Source of the DNA: Lentzea albidocapillata
GTDB taxonomy: Bacteria; Actinomycetota; Actinomycetes; Mycobacteriales; Pseudonocardiaceae
Direction of reading: 5' to 3'
DNA length: 64,000 nt
Assembly (NCBI RefSeq): GCF_000719115.1
Contig: NZ_JOEA01000009.1
Span: 310,001 to 374,000, forward strand
Every line of letters starts with the position of its first letter. Position 1 is the stretch's first letter. Under the pieces are notes generated by a model, which had not been told where the DNA came from, searched no databases, and worked only from the letters and a program-made list of their open reading frames with translations. The position numbers and the translations under genes are program-made. Of the stretch, positions 39,091 through 46,670 are shown piece after piece.

Positions 39091-39846
39091 ATGGAACTGT
39101 CCTTCAAGGACAAAGTCGTCGTCATCACCGGTGCCGCCGGCGGATTCGGTTCCGTCACCGCGCGGGCGTTCGCCGACGCGGGAGCGCACGTCGTCGTCTC
39201 CGACATCAACACGGCCGGAGCGGAGAAACTCGCCGCCGAACTGCCGTCCGCGATCGCGGTCACGACCGACGTGACCGAGGAGGACGCCGTCCGCGACCTC
39301 ATCGCCACCGCCGAGTCGGCGTTCGGCGGCCTCGACGTCATGGTGAACAACGCCGGTGTGCCACACCGATCGAGCGCGCTCGTCGACCTCGACGTCGAGA
39401 CGGTCGACCAGCAGCTCGCCGTCAACGTCCGCAGCGTGTTCCTCGGGTGCAAGCACGCAGTGCCCGCGCTGCGCCGACGTGGCCGCGGAGTGATCGTCAA
39501 CATCGCCTCCATCGCGGCCAAACGCCCCCGGCCTGGCCTCACCATCTACAACGCCACCAAGGGCGCGGTCATCACCATGACCCGCGGCCTGGCCACCGAG
39601 GTCGCCCCCGACGTGCGGGTCAACGCCGTCAATCCGGTGATCTCCGAAACCGGCTTCGTCAAAAGCCTCACCGGTGCTGACGCCCTCCCGGACGAACTCC
39701 GGACGAACTGGGTCTCGGGCATCCCCATGGCACGTACGGCAACCCCTCAGGACGTCGCCAACAGCGTTCTCTTCCTCGCCTCCGACCAGGCCGGCTTCCT
39801 CACCGGAGTCTGCCTCGACGTCGACGGCGGCCGCAGCATCCAGTAA
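39091..39846 (+). CDS. Short-chain dehydrogenase/reductase
   Basis: This is a 251-residue classical SDR with a Rossmann fold, using NAD or NADP. The cofactor motif is TGAAGGFG (13-20); acidic Asp38 after beta-2 (VVSDIN) favours NAD. NNAG is at 86-89, and the triad is Ser140 (NIAS), Tyr153 and Lys157 (YNATK). It probably oxidises a hydroxyl group or reduces a ketone on the operon's substrate. It starts 15 bp after the fumarase stop and is followed 21 bp later by the symporter. The C-terminal FLTGVCLDVDGG is normal for the family. Confidence 0.88.
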   Translation: MELSFKDKVVVITGAAGGFGSVTARAFADAGAHVVVSDINTAGAEKLAAELPSAIAVTTDVTEEDAVRDLIATAESAFGGLDVMVNNAGVPHRSSALVDLDVETVDQQLAVNVRSVFLGCKHAVPALRRRGRGVIVNIASIAAKRPRPGLTIYNATKGAVITMTRGLATEVAPDVRVNAVNPVISETGFVKSLTGADALPDELRTNWVSGIPMARTATPQDVANSVLFLASDQAGFLTGVCLDVDGGRSIQ

Positions 39847-39867
39847 CCGGTCCCCAGGGAGCCACGA

Positions 39868-41217
39868 ATGACAACGACGCATTCAGTGCCGCCAGCCAGA
39901 AAGACACCCACTCCGGCGAAGGTCGCGATCGCGAGCTTCATCGGTACCACCATCGAGTGGTACGACTACCTGGTCTTCGGGGCGGCCACCGTCCTGGTCT
40001 TCAACCCGCTGTTCTTCCCCAAGCTCGATCCCGTGGCAGGCACTCTCGCCGGCTTCGCCACTCTCGCCGTGGCCTTCCTCGCGCGCCCGCTCGGCGGACT
40101 CGTGTTCGGCCACTACGGCGACGTGATCGGGCGCAAGAAGATGCTCGTGCTCTCCGTGGTCATGATGGGAGCGGGCACCGTCGCGGTCGGGCTGCTCCCG
40201 ACCTACGAAACGATCGGCATCTGGGCGCCGGTCCTGCTGGTCGTGTTGCGCTTCGTCCAGGGCTTCGCCGTTGGCGGTGAATGGGGCGGTGCCGTCGTGA
40301 TGTCGTTGGAACACGCGCCCGCTCATCGCCGAGCCTTCTACGCCAGTTTCCCCCAGGCAGGCGTACCAGCAGGCACCTTCCTGTCCACCGGCGCGTTCTT
40401 CCTCGTCACCCTCATGCCCTCGGAGCAACTCCTGAGCTGGGGCTGGCGCATCCCGTTCCTGAGCTCGGCATTGCTGGTCGTCGTCGGCCTGTACATCCGG
40501 CTGAAGGTGACGGAGTCCCCGGAATTCCTCGCCATGCAGGCAAAGGGTGACACCGTCAAGGCGCCCGCAGCGGAGGTCTTCAAGTCGCACAAGAAGGCTT
40601 TGCTCGTCGGCATGTTCTGCATGCTCGCCCCGAACACCGTCTTCTACCTCGCGAGCACGTTCTTCCTCAGCTATGGGCCGATCCACCTCGGACTGAGCCG
40701 CAGCCTGGTCCTCTCCGCGCTGTTGGTGGCGGCCGCACTGCAGGTGGTGACGTTGCCTCTGTTCGCGCTCCTCGCCGACCGCATCGGTACGAAGAACCTC
40801 CTCATCATCGGCTGCGCCGCGGTCGCCCTCGGCGCGTTCCCGGTCTTCCTGCTCTTCGACACCGGCACCGTCGTCGGCGTCGTCTCCGCGTACCTCCTCG
40901 CCCTCCCCGTGCTGCACGCCCTCGTCTACGGAGCGATCTCCGGGTTCATCGCCGAGTTGTTCCCGCCGCGGGCGCGCTACACCGGGTCGTCTGTGGCGTA
41001 CCACCTCGGTGGTGCTGTGACCGCCGCTCCCGTCCCCATCGTCGCGACCCTGCTGCTCACCGAGTTCGGCTCCTCCACCTCCATCGCGCTTTACGTGGTG
41101 CTGGCAGCGGTGCTTTGCGCACTCTTCATCTCACTCGCCCCGCGCTCGAAGGAACACACACAGGCCGGCTCCGCACGGCCGGAAGGCGCTGGGCTCGACC
41201 TGACCCCCACGAGCTGA
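39868..41217 (+). CDS. MHS-family MFS metabolite:proton symporter
   Basis: This 449-residue inner-membrane carrier has about 12 hydrophobic segments. The N-terminal FIGTTIEWYDYLVFG, the loop GHYGDVIGRKKML, and RFVQGFAVGGEWGGAVVMSLEHAP are hallmarks of the metabolite:H+ symporter (MHS) subfamily, which includes KgtP, ShiA and CitA. These import dicarboxylates, tricarboxylates, shikimate or similar organic acids. As the only transporter in the operon it probably brings in the compound that the neighbouring lyase and dehydrogenases degrade. An organic acid that yields fumarate fits the context, but specificity cannot be read from the sequence. Confidence 0.88.
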   Translation: MTTTHSVPPARKTPTPAKVAIASFIGTTIEWYDYLVFGAATVLVFNPLFFPKLDPVAGTLAGFATLAVAFLARPLGGLVFGHYGDVIGRKKMLVLSVVMMGAGTVAVGLLPTYETIGIWAPVLLVVLRFVQGFAVGGEWGGAVVMSLEHAPAHRRAFYASFPQAGVPAGTFLSTGAFFLVTLMPSEQLLSWGWRIPFLSSALLVVVGLYIRLKVTESPEFLAMQAKGDTVKAPAAEVFKSHKKALLVGMFCMLAPNTVFYLASTFFLSYGPIHLGLSRSLVLSALLVAAALQVVTLPLFALLADRIGTKNLLIIGCAAVALGAFPVFLLFDTGTVVGVVSAYLLALPVLHALVYGAISGFIAELFPPRARYTGSSVAYHLGGAVTAAPVPIVATLLLTEFGSSTSIALYVVLAAVLCALFISLAPRSKEHTQAGSARPEGAGLDLTPTS

Positions 41218-41265
41218 GCCGGAGTGCGTCGTCATCGATGCCGGTTCTCCTGTGGAGCGTGCCTG

Positions 41266-42645
41266 ATGCCCGCCAGCACGGTCTTCGACTCGTTCCTGTT
41301 CCGCGACATGTTCGGGACACCGTCGATGCGGGCGGTCTTCGACGATCAGTCCTTTGTGGACGCGATCGTGCGGACCGAGGTAGCGCTGGCGAAGGCTCAG
41401 GCGCGGGTCGGCGTCATCCCTCAGGACGCGGCGGAGTCCATCGCCGCGTCCTGCGACCCGGCACGGCTCGATCACGAGCGCCTTCGCCGCGACACCGGCA
41501 ACGTCGGCTATCCGGTGCTGCCGATCGTCACCCAGCTCGCCGAGCAGTGCGGTGCCGCGGGCGGCTACCTGCACTGGGGTGCGACCACCCAGGACATCAT
41601 GGACACCGCCACGGTGCTGCAGTGCGCCGAGGCCCTCGCGCTGGTCGAGGCGGAGCTCGACCGCCTGCGCGAGTCTCTGCGACGCCTCGCGACAGCACAC
41701 ATCGACACCGTCACCGCGGGCCGCACCCACCTCCAGCACGCGTTGCCGATCACCTTCGGCTACCGCGTGGCGGTGTGGCTCTCGGCGCTGGACCGCCACG
41801 CCGACCGGCTCGCTGCCGTGCGCGAACGGGACCTGATGGTGCAGTTCGGTGGCGCGGCGGGGACTCTGGCCGCACTGGGGCCAGGGCCGGAAGGCCTGCG
41901 GGTGCGCGCGGAACTGGCCGCGGAGCTCGGCCTGCGCGACCCGGAGATCACCTGGCACGTCGCCCGCGACGGTCTCGTCGAGATGGTCGGCGTGCTCGCC
42001 GCGCTCGGAGGGTCTGTCGGCAAGATCGGAGCCGACGTGGCCATGCTCTGCTCGACGGAGTTCGGGGAGCTGGCCGAACCCTTCGAGCCGGGCAGGGGCG
42101 CCAGCTCCACCATGCCGCAGAAACGCAACCCGATCTCCAGCGAGCTCCTGGTCGCCGCGGCGAAACTGCTGCGGGACAAGGCATCGGCGATGCTCGACGC
42201 GATGATGCAGGACTTCGAGCGCGCCACCGGACCGTGGCACGTCGAATGGGCCGTCATCCCGGAGGCGTTCCTGCTGATCTCCTCCTCGCTCGCCCAGGCC
42301 GCACAGCTCATGGCCGGCCTGCGGGTGGACCAGGCCCGGATGCGCGAGAATCTCGACCTCACCGGCGGGCTCGTCATGGCCGAGGCCGTGATGATGGCGC
42401 TCGCGCCCGCCCTGGGCCGCCCGCACGCCCACGAGCTCGTCTACGCCGCCTGCAGCCGCGTGATCGACACCGGTACCGACCTGGCCGCCGAGCTCCACGC
42501 GCACCCGGACGTCGTGGCGAGCCTCGGCGCCGACCGGATCGACCAGCTCTGCGACCCCGCCGCGTACCTCGGCAGCGCCCAGGCGATGACCCGGTCCGTG
42601 GTGGACCGGTCCGGGGCGGCCCGTGGCCGGTCTCAACCCGGATGA
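41266..42645 (+). CDS. Fumarase/adenylosuccinate-lyase superfamily lyase, carboxymuconate-cycloisomerase-like
   Basis: This is a 459-residue protein if started at ATG 41266; an upstream in-frame codon at 41224 would add 14 residues with no family match. Motifs are HWGATTQDIMDTA (103-115), GRTHLQHALP (152-161) and the signature loop GASSTMPQKRNP (278-289). The TQDIMDT and STMPxKRNP forms point to the adenylosuccinate lyase / 3-carboxy-cis,cis-muconate cycloisomerase branch. A housekeeping purine role is unlikely inside a LysR-controlled operon. Members cleave C-N or C-O bonds to release fumarate, or cycloisomerise. With a fumarase, a semialdehyde dehydrogenase and an organic-acid symporter beside it, I infer it cleaves an N- or O-substituted succinate, or that it acts on a carboxymuconate. 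Confidence 0.82.
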   Translation: MPASTVFDSFLFRDMFGTPSMRAVFDDQSFVDAIVRTEVALAKAQARVGVIPQDAAESIAASCDPARLDHERLRRDTGNVGYPVLPIVTQLAEQCGAAGGYLHWGATTQDIMDTATVLQCAEALALVEAELDRLRESLRRLATAHIDTVTAGRTHLQHALPITFGYRVAVWLSALDRHADRLAAVRERDLMVQFGGAAGTLAALGPGPEGLRVRAELAAELGLRDPEITWHVARDGLVEMVGVLAALGGSVGKIGADVAMLCSTEFGELAEPFEPGRGASSTMPQKRNPISSELLVAAAKLLRDKASAMLDAMMQDFERATGPWHVEWAVIPEAFLLISSSLAQAAQLMAGLRVDQARMRENLDLTGGLVMAEAVMMALAPALGRPHAHELVYAACSRVIDTGTDLAAELHAHPDVVASLGADRIDQLCDPAAYLGSAQAMTRSVVDRSGAARGRSQPG

Positions 42646-42990
42646 CGCGCTCGCTGAGGATCAGCGCGGCGGCGCCCGGCAGGACGGTGAACCACTCCTT
42701 GCCAGGGTGCACTCCGAACTGATCGGCCTCCGGCCCCTGCGGCTGGTCGGTGATGCGCATCTTGGCGACGGTGACGCCGGCGGGCGCGGATCCGCGGCAC
42801 CGACGATCAGTTCGACGCTTTCGTCGCCGGAGCGTTCCTCGATGGCGCCGGTGTGGTGGTCGACCCGCGGTTCGACCTGAGGCAGGCGCTTCTGGAGGAG
42901 TTCAGGGTTGTGGCTCAACGCTTTCTGACGGGCGCGGCGCAGTGCGGCGGCCTGCTCGGCGATGCGGACCCCTTGGTGGGTGTTGCCCAG
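42646..42990 (-). pseudogene. Decayed cupin-like gene remnant
   Basis: These 485 bases between the lyase and the next operon carry no intact gene. On the minus strand a cupin-like stretch (DQFGVHPGKEWFTVLPGAAA, about 42675-42735) follows KMRITDQPQGPEA. Upstream, in another frame, is a coding-like stretch (EQAAALRRARQKALSHNPEL, then VDHHTGAIEERSGDESVELI; about 42810-42960). The two join only through a frameshift near 42780. The 3' end is cut off by the lyase gene and no start is visible. The cupin part resembles the C-terminal domain of XRE-cupin regulators. I see nothing else between 42990 and 43054. Confidence 0.5.
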
Positions 42991-43054
42991 ACGCGTTCGA
43001 CGCGGTGGCCTCGTCGTCCCCGGCGTCGGTAGCGCCGGATGGGGTTGGTGGGGA

Positions 43055-43109
43055 TTGCTGCGCTGAACGAACGAATGTTACGGTCACCAATCAACCAAGC
43101 AAATGCTTG
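43055..43109 (+). promoter_or_regulatory. Promoter and TetR-type operator of the LLM-NTF2-SDR operon
   Basis: The -35 box is TTGCTG (43055-43060), then 18 bases, then the -10 box TACGGT (43079-43084). CAAGCA-aa-TGCTTG, a 14-base inverted repeat, lies at 43096-43109, where a bound repressor would block transcription. It ends 21 bases before the ATG. The half-site is related to, but spaced differently from, the two sites at 49176-49298. Confidence 0.6.
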
Positions 43110-43130
43110 CTTCATGGCGGAGGGTTGGGT

Positions 43131-44015
43131 ATGGAGTTCGCTGTGCTAGCGCCTGTCGGAGCGGGGGTCACCGCCGATCCGGAATGGATGGGCGAGTTCG
43201 CCCGGCACGTCGAGGACTGCGGGTTCGAGTCCATCGTCGTGGTCGAGCACGCCGTGGTGATCAGCGCGTATTCGAGTACCTACCCGTATGCGGGCTCGGG
43301 GCGGATGGAACTGGACGACGACTGCCCGATCCCCGACCCGCTCGATCTGCTCGCGTTTCTGGCCGGGCGGACGACGCGGATCGGCCTGGCGACTGGCGTG
43401 CTCGTGCTGCCCAACCACCACCCGGTCGTACTGGCGAAGCGGGCCGCGACCGTGGACGCCTTGTCCGGTGGGCGGTTGCGGCTCTGCGTCGGAATGGGCT
43501 GGATGAAGGAAGAGGTCGAGGCGTGCGGGGTGGACTTCGCAAGCAGGGGTCGCCGTGCCGATGAGCAGATCGACGTCATGCGCGCCCTGTGGGCGGACAG
43601 TGGACCGTCCGGCGCCGAGTACCACGGTGAGTTCTTCCAGTTCGACCATGCCATGAGCTACCCGAAACCCGTCGCGCCGCGTGGTGTTCCGATCCACGTC
43701 GGCGGGCACTCGCGGGCCGCGGCCCGACGTGCGGGGCGGCGCGGCGACGGGCTTCAGCCCCTCGGTGTGGCTGGAGCCGACCTCCTTGCACTGGTCGGCC
43801 TGATGCGGGAGGAAGCCGAGAAGGCGGGGCGCGACCCCGAGCGGCTGGAGCTCACCCTCGGCCATTCGCTGGGCAAGGTGACCACCGAGAAGGCCGGGCG
43901 GCTTGGAGAGCTCGGTGCGAACCGCATCCTGTTGACCGCGAGCCCCACAGCGGACCTGTCGCGGGTCAAGGACGAACTGTCCGCCTGCGCCGACCGGCTC
44001 GGACTGTTGCCGTGA
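43131..44015 (+). CDS. LLM-class F420-type oxidoreductase
   Basis: This 294-residue luciferase-like (TIM-barrel) oxidoreductase probably uses reduced or oxidised F420; FMN is the alternative. ATG 43131 has GGAGG seven bases upstream. Family features are the N-terminal barrel strand FAVLAPVG, ESIVVVEHAVV, TTRIGLATGVLVLPNHHPVV (residues about 85-104), the helix LAKRAATVDALSGGRLRLCVGMGW, and PIHVGGHSRAAARRAG. It is first of a three-gene operon with an NTF2-like protein and an SDR, under the inverted repeat at 43096. Two more LLM proteins are encoded leftward at 45779-47696. A redox step on a hydrophobic, possibly steroid-like, intermediate is plausible but not demonstrable here. Confidence 0.88.
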   Translation: MEFAVLAPVGAGVTADPEWMGEFARHVEDCGFESIVVVEHAVVISAYSSTYPYAGSGRMELDDDCPIPDPLDLLAFLAGRTTRIGLATGVLVLPNHHPVVLAKRAATVDALSGGRLRLCVGMGWMKEEVEACGVDFASRGRRADEQIDVMRALWADSGPSGAEYHGEFFQFDHAMSYPKPVAPRGVPIHVGGHSRAAARRAGRRGDGLQPLGVAGADLLALVGLMREEAEKAGRDPERLELTLGHSLGKVTTEKAGRLGELGANRILLTASPTADLSRVKDELSACADRLGLLP

Positions 44016-44446
44016 TGGTCGACGAACGTGATCGGCTCGGCATCGCCGACCTGGCCGCGCGGTACGCCCTGTACGTCGACCAGCGGCGGTTCGGTGATGT
44101 GGCCGACCTGTTCACCGAGGACGGCCGGCTGTGCCTGCCGGACCCGCCCGACCACCTCGACCCGGTCCGGGTGCTGACCGGGCCCAAGGAGATCCGACCG
44201 GCGATGGGCGCGCTGATCGCGTTCCCCGTCACCCTGCACGCGATCGTCGGCCACGTGATCGAGCCGGACGCCACCGGCACGGTCACCGGCGTGGCCAACC
44301 ACGTCGGTGAACGCGGGAACCTCGTCTGGCACCTGCGCTACCAGGACAGTTACCGCCGCGAGTCCGGGCGTTGGCTGTTCGTCCAGCGCTCAGTGCACGT
44401 CCAGTGGATCGAGACGCGCCCGGTGCGCGGAATGAGGCAGCAGTGA
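44015..44446 (+). CDS. NTF2-like (SnoaL-type) protein
   Basis: This 143-residue protein has the cone-shaped NTF2-like fold that small isomerases, hydratases and polyketide cyclases use. ATG 44015 overlaps the LLM stop (TGATG); a GTG at 44012 is possible. The opening DRLGIADLAARYALYVDQRR and FGDVADLFTEDGRLCLPDPP are the usual N-terminal helix and VxxLFxxDG strand, and WHLRYQDSYRRESGRWLFVQ is the C-terminal sheet. In steroid and terpenoid pathways such proteins act as ketosteroid-isomerase-like enzymes or binding partners. Its 3' end overlaps the SDR gene (GTGA). Confidence 0.8.
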   Translation: MVDERDRLGIADLAARYALYVDQRRFGDVADLFTEDGRLCLPDPPDHLDPVRVLTGPKEIRPAMGALIAFPVTLHAIVGHVIEPDATGTVTGVANHVGERGNLVWHLRYQDSYRRESGRWLFVQRSVHVQWIETRPVRGMRQQ

Positions 44447-45270
44447 CCGGCGGGAGATTGTTCGGCCAGATCGCGGTGGTCACTGGTGGCGCGCTGGGTA
44501 TCGGCGGCGGCATCAGCAGGCGGCTGGCCAGGGCAGGCGCGCACGTCGTGCTCAACGACATCGACGCCGAGGCGGCCCAGGCGACACACGCCGACATCGT
44601 CGCGGCAGGCGGTGAGTGCGTCACCGTGGTCGGCGACATTCGCCATCCCGAAGTCGTCACCGAGGTCCGCGACACGGCCCTGGCGGTGGCGGACGGCCGG
44701 GTGGACGTGTTGGTCAACAACGTCGGCGACTTCCGCCCGGCGGCCCGCACCTTCCTGCACAGCACCGAGGACCAGTGGCAGCTGCTCTACGAGCTGAATC
44801 TGCTGCACGTGCTGCGCATGTGCCACGCGCTGCTGCCGTCGATGGTGGCAAGGAAATCCGGCGTGGTGGTCAACAACTCGACCGTCGAGGCGTTCCGCGG
44901 CATCCCGTACGCGGCCGCGTACGCCGCCTTCAACGCCGGCGTGATCGCGTTCACGAAGAGCCTCGCGGTGGACGTGGCGCAGCACGGCGTCCGAGTCAAC
45001 GCGATCGCGCCCGACCTGGCCGACACCCCGCAGACCCCGGCGGAGCTCATGCTCAAGGGCCGTGACCCGGAGCTGATCCGCAGCTGGGTGCCGCTCGGCC
45101 GGTTCGGTCAGGCGGACGACTATGCGGCCGTCGTGGAGTTCCTCGCCTCCGACGACGCGCGGTTCGTCACCGGCCACACCATCCCGGTCGACGGCGGCAC
45201 GCTGGCCGCGTCCGGTTGGTACGGCCGGGCCGACCGCAAGGGCTGGACGAACCTGCCCAACGAGGCCTGA
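44443..45270 (+). CDS. Short-chain dehydrogenase/reductase lacking the catalytic Lys
   Basis: This is a 275-residue SDR. The GTG start at 44443 overlaps the preceding stop (GTGA). The cofactor motif is TGGALGIGGG (14-23), and Asp39 after beta-2 favours NAD. NNVG replaces NNAG (92-95), and Ser146 lies in NNSTVEA. The usual YxxxK appears as Tyr160-Ala-Ala-Phe-Asn164, so the Lys that lowers the Tyr pKa is replaced by Asn (AAYAAFNAGV). The rest (FVTGHTIPVDGG) is normal. It may be a low-activity or altered-specificity enzyme, or a non-catalytic partner of the LLM protein. It converges on the leftward operon at a hairpin shared with the NTF2-like gene. Confidence 0.82.
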   Translation: MTGGRLFGQIAVVTGGALGIGGGISRRLARAGAHVVLNDIDAEAAQATHADIVAAGGECVTVVGDIRHPEVVTEVRDTALAVADGRVDVLVNNVGDFRPAARTFLHSTEDQWQLLYELNLLHVLRMCHALLPSMVARKSGVVVNNSTVEAFRGIPYAAAYAAFNAGVIAFTKSLAVDVAQHGVRVNAIAPDLADTPQTPAELMLKGRDPELIRSWVPLGRFGQADDYAAVVEFLASDDARFVTGHTIPVDGGTLAASGWYGRADRKGWTNLPNEA

Positions 45271-45287
45271 CCCGGCCGACCGGGTCA
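45268..45287. terminator. Hairpin containing both convergent stop codons
   Basis: TGACCCGG-CCGA-CCGGGTCA is a perfect 8-bp stem with a 4-base loop. Its left end is the TGA of the SDR gene, and its right end is the TGA (on the minus strand) of the leftward operon. It can serve as a compact two-way terminator. Confidence 0.55.
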
Positions 45288-45782
45288 GCCCTGGGCGGGA
45301 TCGACCGCCGCCGCGATCAGGTCACGGCCTTCCGGCGTCCCGTCCAGCTGCCGGTTCACCCGGTTCACCACCTGCCAGCCGTCGGTGGTCCGGGTGAACT
45401 CCCAGCGGTTCACGCCGGTGCGCCAGATCCGGTAGCCGTCCGCGTCGGCGTTGCGCAGCACCAGTTGCGAATAGGTCGTCACCACCGCTCGGTCGCCGTC
45501 CAACCGGATGTGCGGGATGCCGATCAGGTGCGCGGCCCCGGAGTGGATCAGGCCCTGATGGCGTTCGCCCGTGACCATGCCCGCGATCGCCGCACGACCC
45601 TTCAGTACCACCGGGAACGTGTCGTAGACGCCGTCCTCCGTCCACATCTCGGCGGTGACCCCGGCCGTGCCGCTGTCGACCGCGGGACCGTAGGCGGCGA
45701 CGATCTGGAGCAGTGCCAGTCGATCCTCTGCGTCGTTGAGCCGCTGTTCAAGGATTGCGAGACGGTCGTTGATGTCGGTCAT
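45285..45782 (-). CDS. NTF2-like (SnoaL-type) protein
   Basis: This 165-residue protein opens with a helix rich in Leu and Arg (MTDINDRLAILEQRLNDAED) and continues as an NTF2-like fold (LLQIVAAYGPAVDSG, MWTEDGVYDTFPVVLKGRAA, GYRIWRTGVNRWEFTRTTDG). GRAAIAGMV and the WQVVNRVNRQLDG end match SnoaL-like domains of aromatic or steroid pathway enzymes. The ATG at 45782 overlaps the stop of the upstream LLM gene (ATGA). It is the last gene of the leftward operon that starts at 49159. No catalytic Asp/Tyr set can be assigned with confidence. Confidence 0.8.
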   Translation of the reverse strand: MTDINDRLAILEQRLNDAEDRLALLQIVAAYGPAVDSGTAGVTAEMWTEDGVYDTFPVVLKGRAAIAGMVTGERHQGLIHSGAAHLIGIPHIRLDGDRAVVTTYSQLVLRNADADGYRIWRTGVNRWEFTRTTDGWQVVNRVNRQLDGTPEGRDLIAAAVDPAQG

Positions 45783-46648
45783 TCGGACTCCTTCGGCCAA
45801 GCGTCGGGGTAGAGCCGTGTGAACGCGGTCATCTGGTCCAGGTAGTGGTTCCGGTCGCGCGCTTCGAACTTGGCGTTCACCAGGGTCGCGCCCGCTTTCA
45901 CGGCCGCGTCGATTCGGCGCCTGGTGCTGTCCGGATCGCCGAGCGGGTCCAGCGCGGCAGGCTGCAACACCACCTGGAAGTCGTCGGGCAGGTCGAACCC
46001 GCTCAGGAGGGACGCCATCTCGTCGCCGCTCAGCCCGAACGGCATCCAGCCGTCGCCCAGTTCTACGGCGCGGCGCAGCGACCGCCGGGTACGTCCCCCG
46101 ATCCACACCGGGACGTGCGGCCGGACGGCGTGCGGGTCGATCACGAAGTCGTGGAACGAGAAGTGCGGTCCGTCGTAGTCGGGGACCGGCGTGGCCCACG
46201 CCGCGCGCAGTGCGCGCAGGGCGTCGTCGGCACGCGATCCGCGGTCCTCGAAGTTCGCACCGAGCAGGGCGAACTCCTCCTCCAGCGTGCCGACGCCCAT
46301 CCCGAGGACGACACGGCCGCCGCTGAGCCGGTCCAGCGTTCCGTATGCCTTGGCGATCTCCAGCGGGTGGTGGTAGCCGAGCACCAGCACGTTGGTCGCC
46401 AGCCGCAACCGCCGGGTCCGTGCGGCCAGGAAAGCCAGCGTGGCCAACGGGTTCCAGTACGTACCGCCGCGGGTCTCGGCGACCACGCGCGGCACGCCGA
46501 CGTGCTCGCTGCACGTCATGTGGTGGTAGCCGAGCACGTCGGCGTGCTCGGCGATCGCGACCAGGTCCTCCGGGCCGCCATCGGCCTCCCACGGTGAGTG
46601 CGCGCCGGGCAGGCGTATGACGATCGGGCTGAGCAGTCCGAACCGCAT
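45779..46648 (-). CDS. LLM-class F420-type oxidoreductase
   Basis: This is a 289-residue luciferase-like TIM-barrel oxidoreductase. AAAAGGAC lies five bases before the ATG. Family motifs are YHHMTCSEHVGVP (substrate/cofactor wall), ARTRRLRLATNVLVLGYHHP (residues about 74-93), the helix EIAKAYGTLDRLSGGRVVLGMGVG, and PVWIGGRTRRSLRRAVELGDGW. It is related to the LLM protein at 43131 but clearly distinct, so these are paralogues with probably different steps or substrates. It lies in the leftward operon between a second LLM gene and an NTF2-like gene. F420 is the likely cofactor given the subfamily, not proven. Confidence 0.88.
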   Translation of the reverse strand: MRFGLLSPIVIRLPGAHSPWEADGGPEDLVAIAEHADVLGYHHMTCSEHVGVPRVVAETRGGTYWNPLATLAFLAARTRRLRLATNVLVLGYHHPLEIAKAYGTLDRLSGGRVVLGMGVGTLEEEFALLGANFEDRGSRADDALRALRAAWATPVPDYDGPHFSFHDFVIDPHAVRPHVPVWIGGRTRRSLRRAVELGDGWMPFGLSGDEMASLLSGFDLPDDFQVVLQPAALDPLGDPDSTRRRIDAAVKAGATLVNAKFEARDRNHYLDQMTAFTRLYPDAWPKESE

Positions 46649-46670
46649 GAGGTGTCCTTTTCTGGCCGGG

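Noticed and set aside
45285..46592. A 435-codon minus-strand frame extending the NTF2-like gene upstream
   Set aside because: The upstream part is an out-of-frame shadow of the LLM gene. The real start is the ATG at 45782, overlapping the LLM stop.
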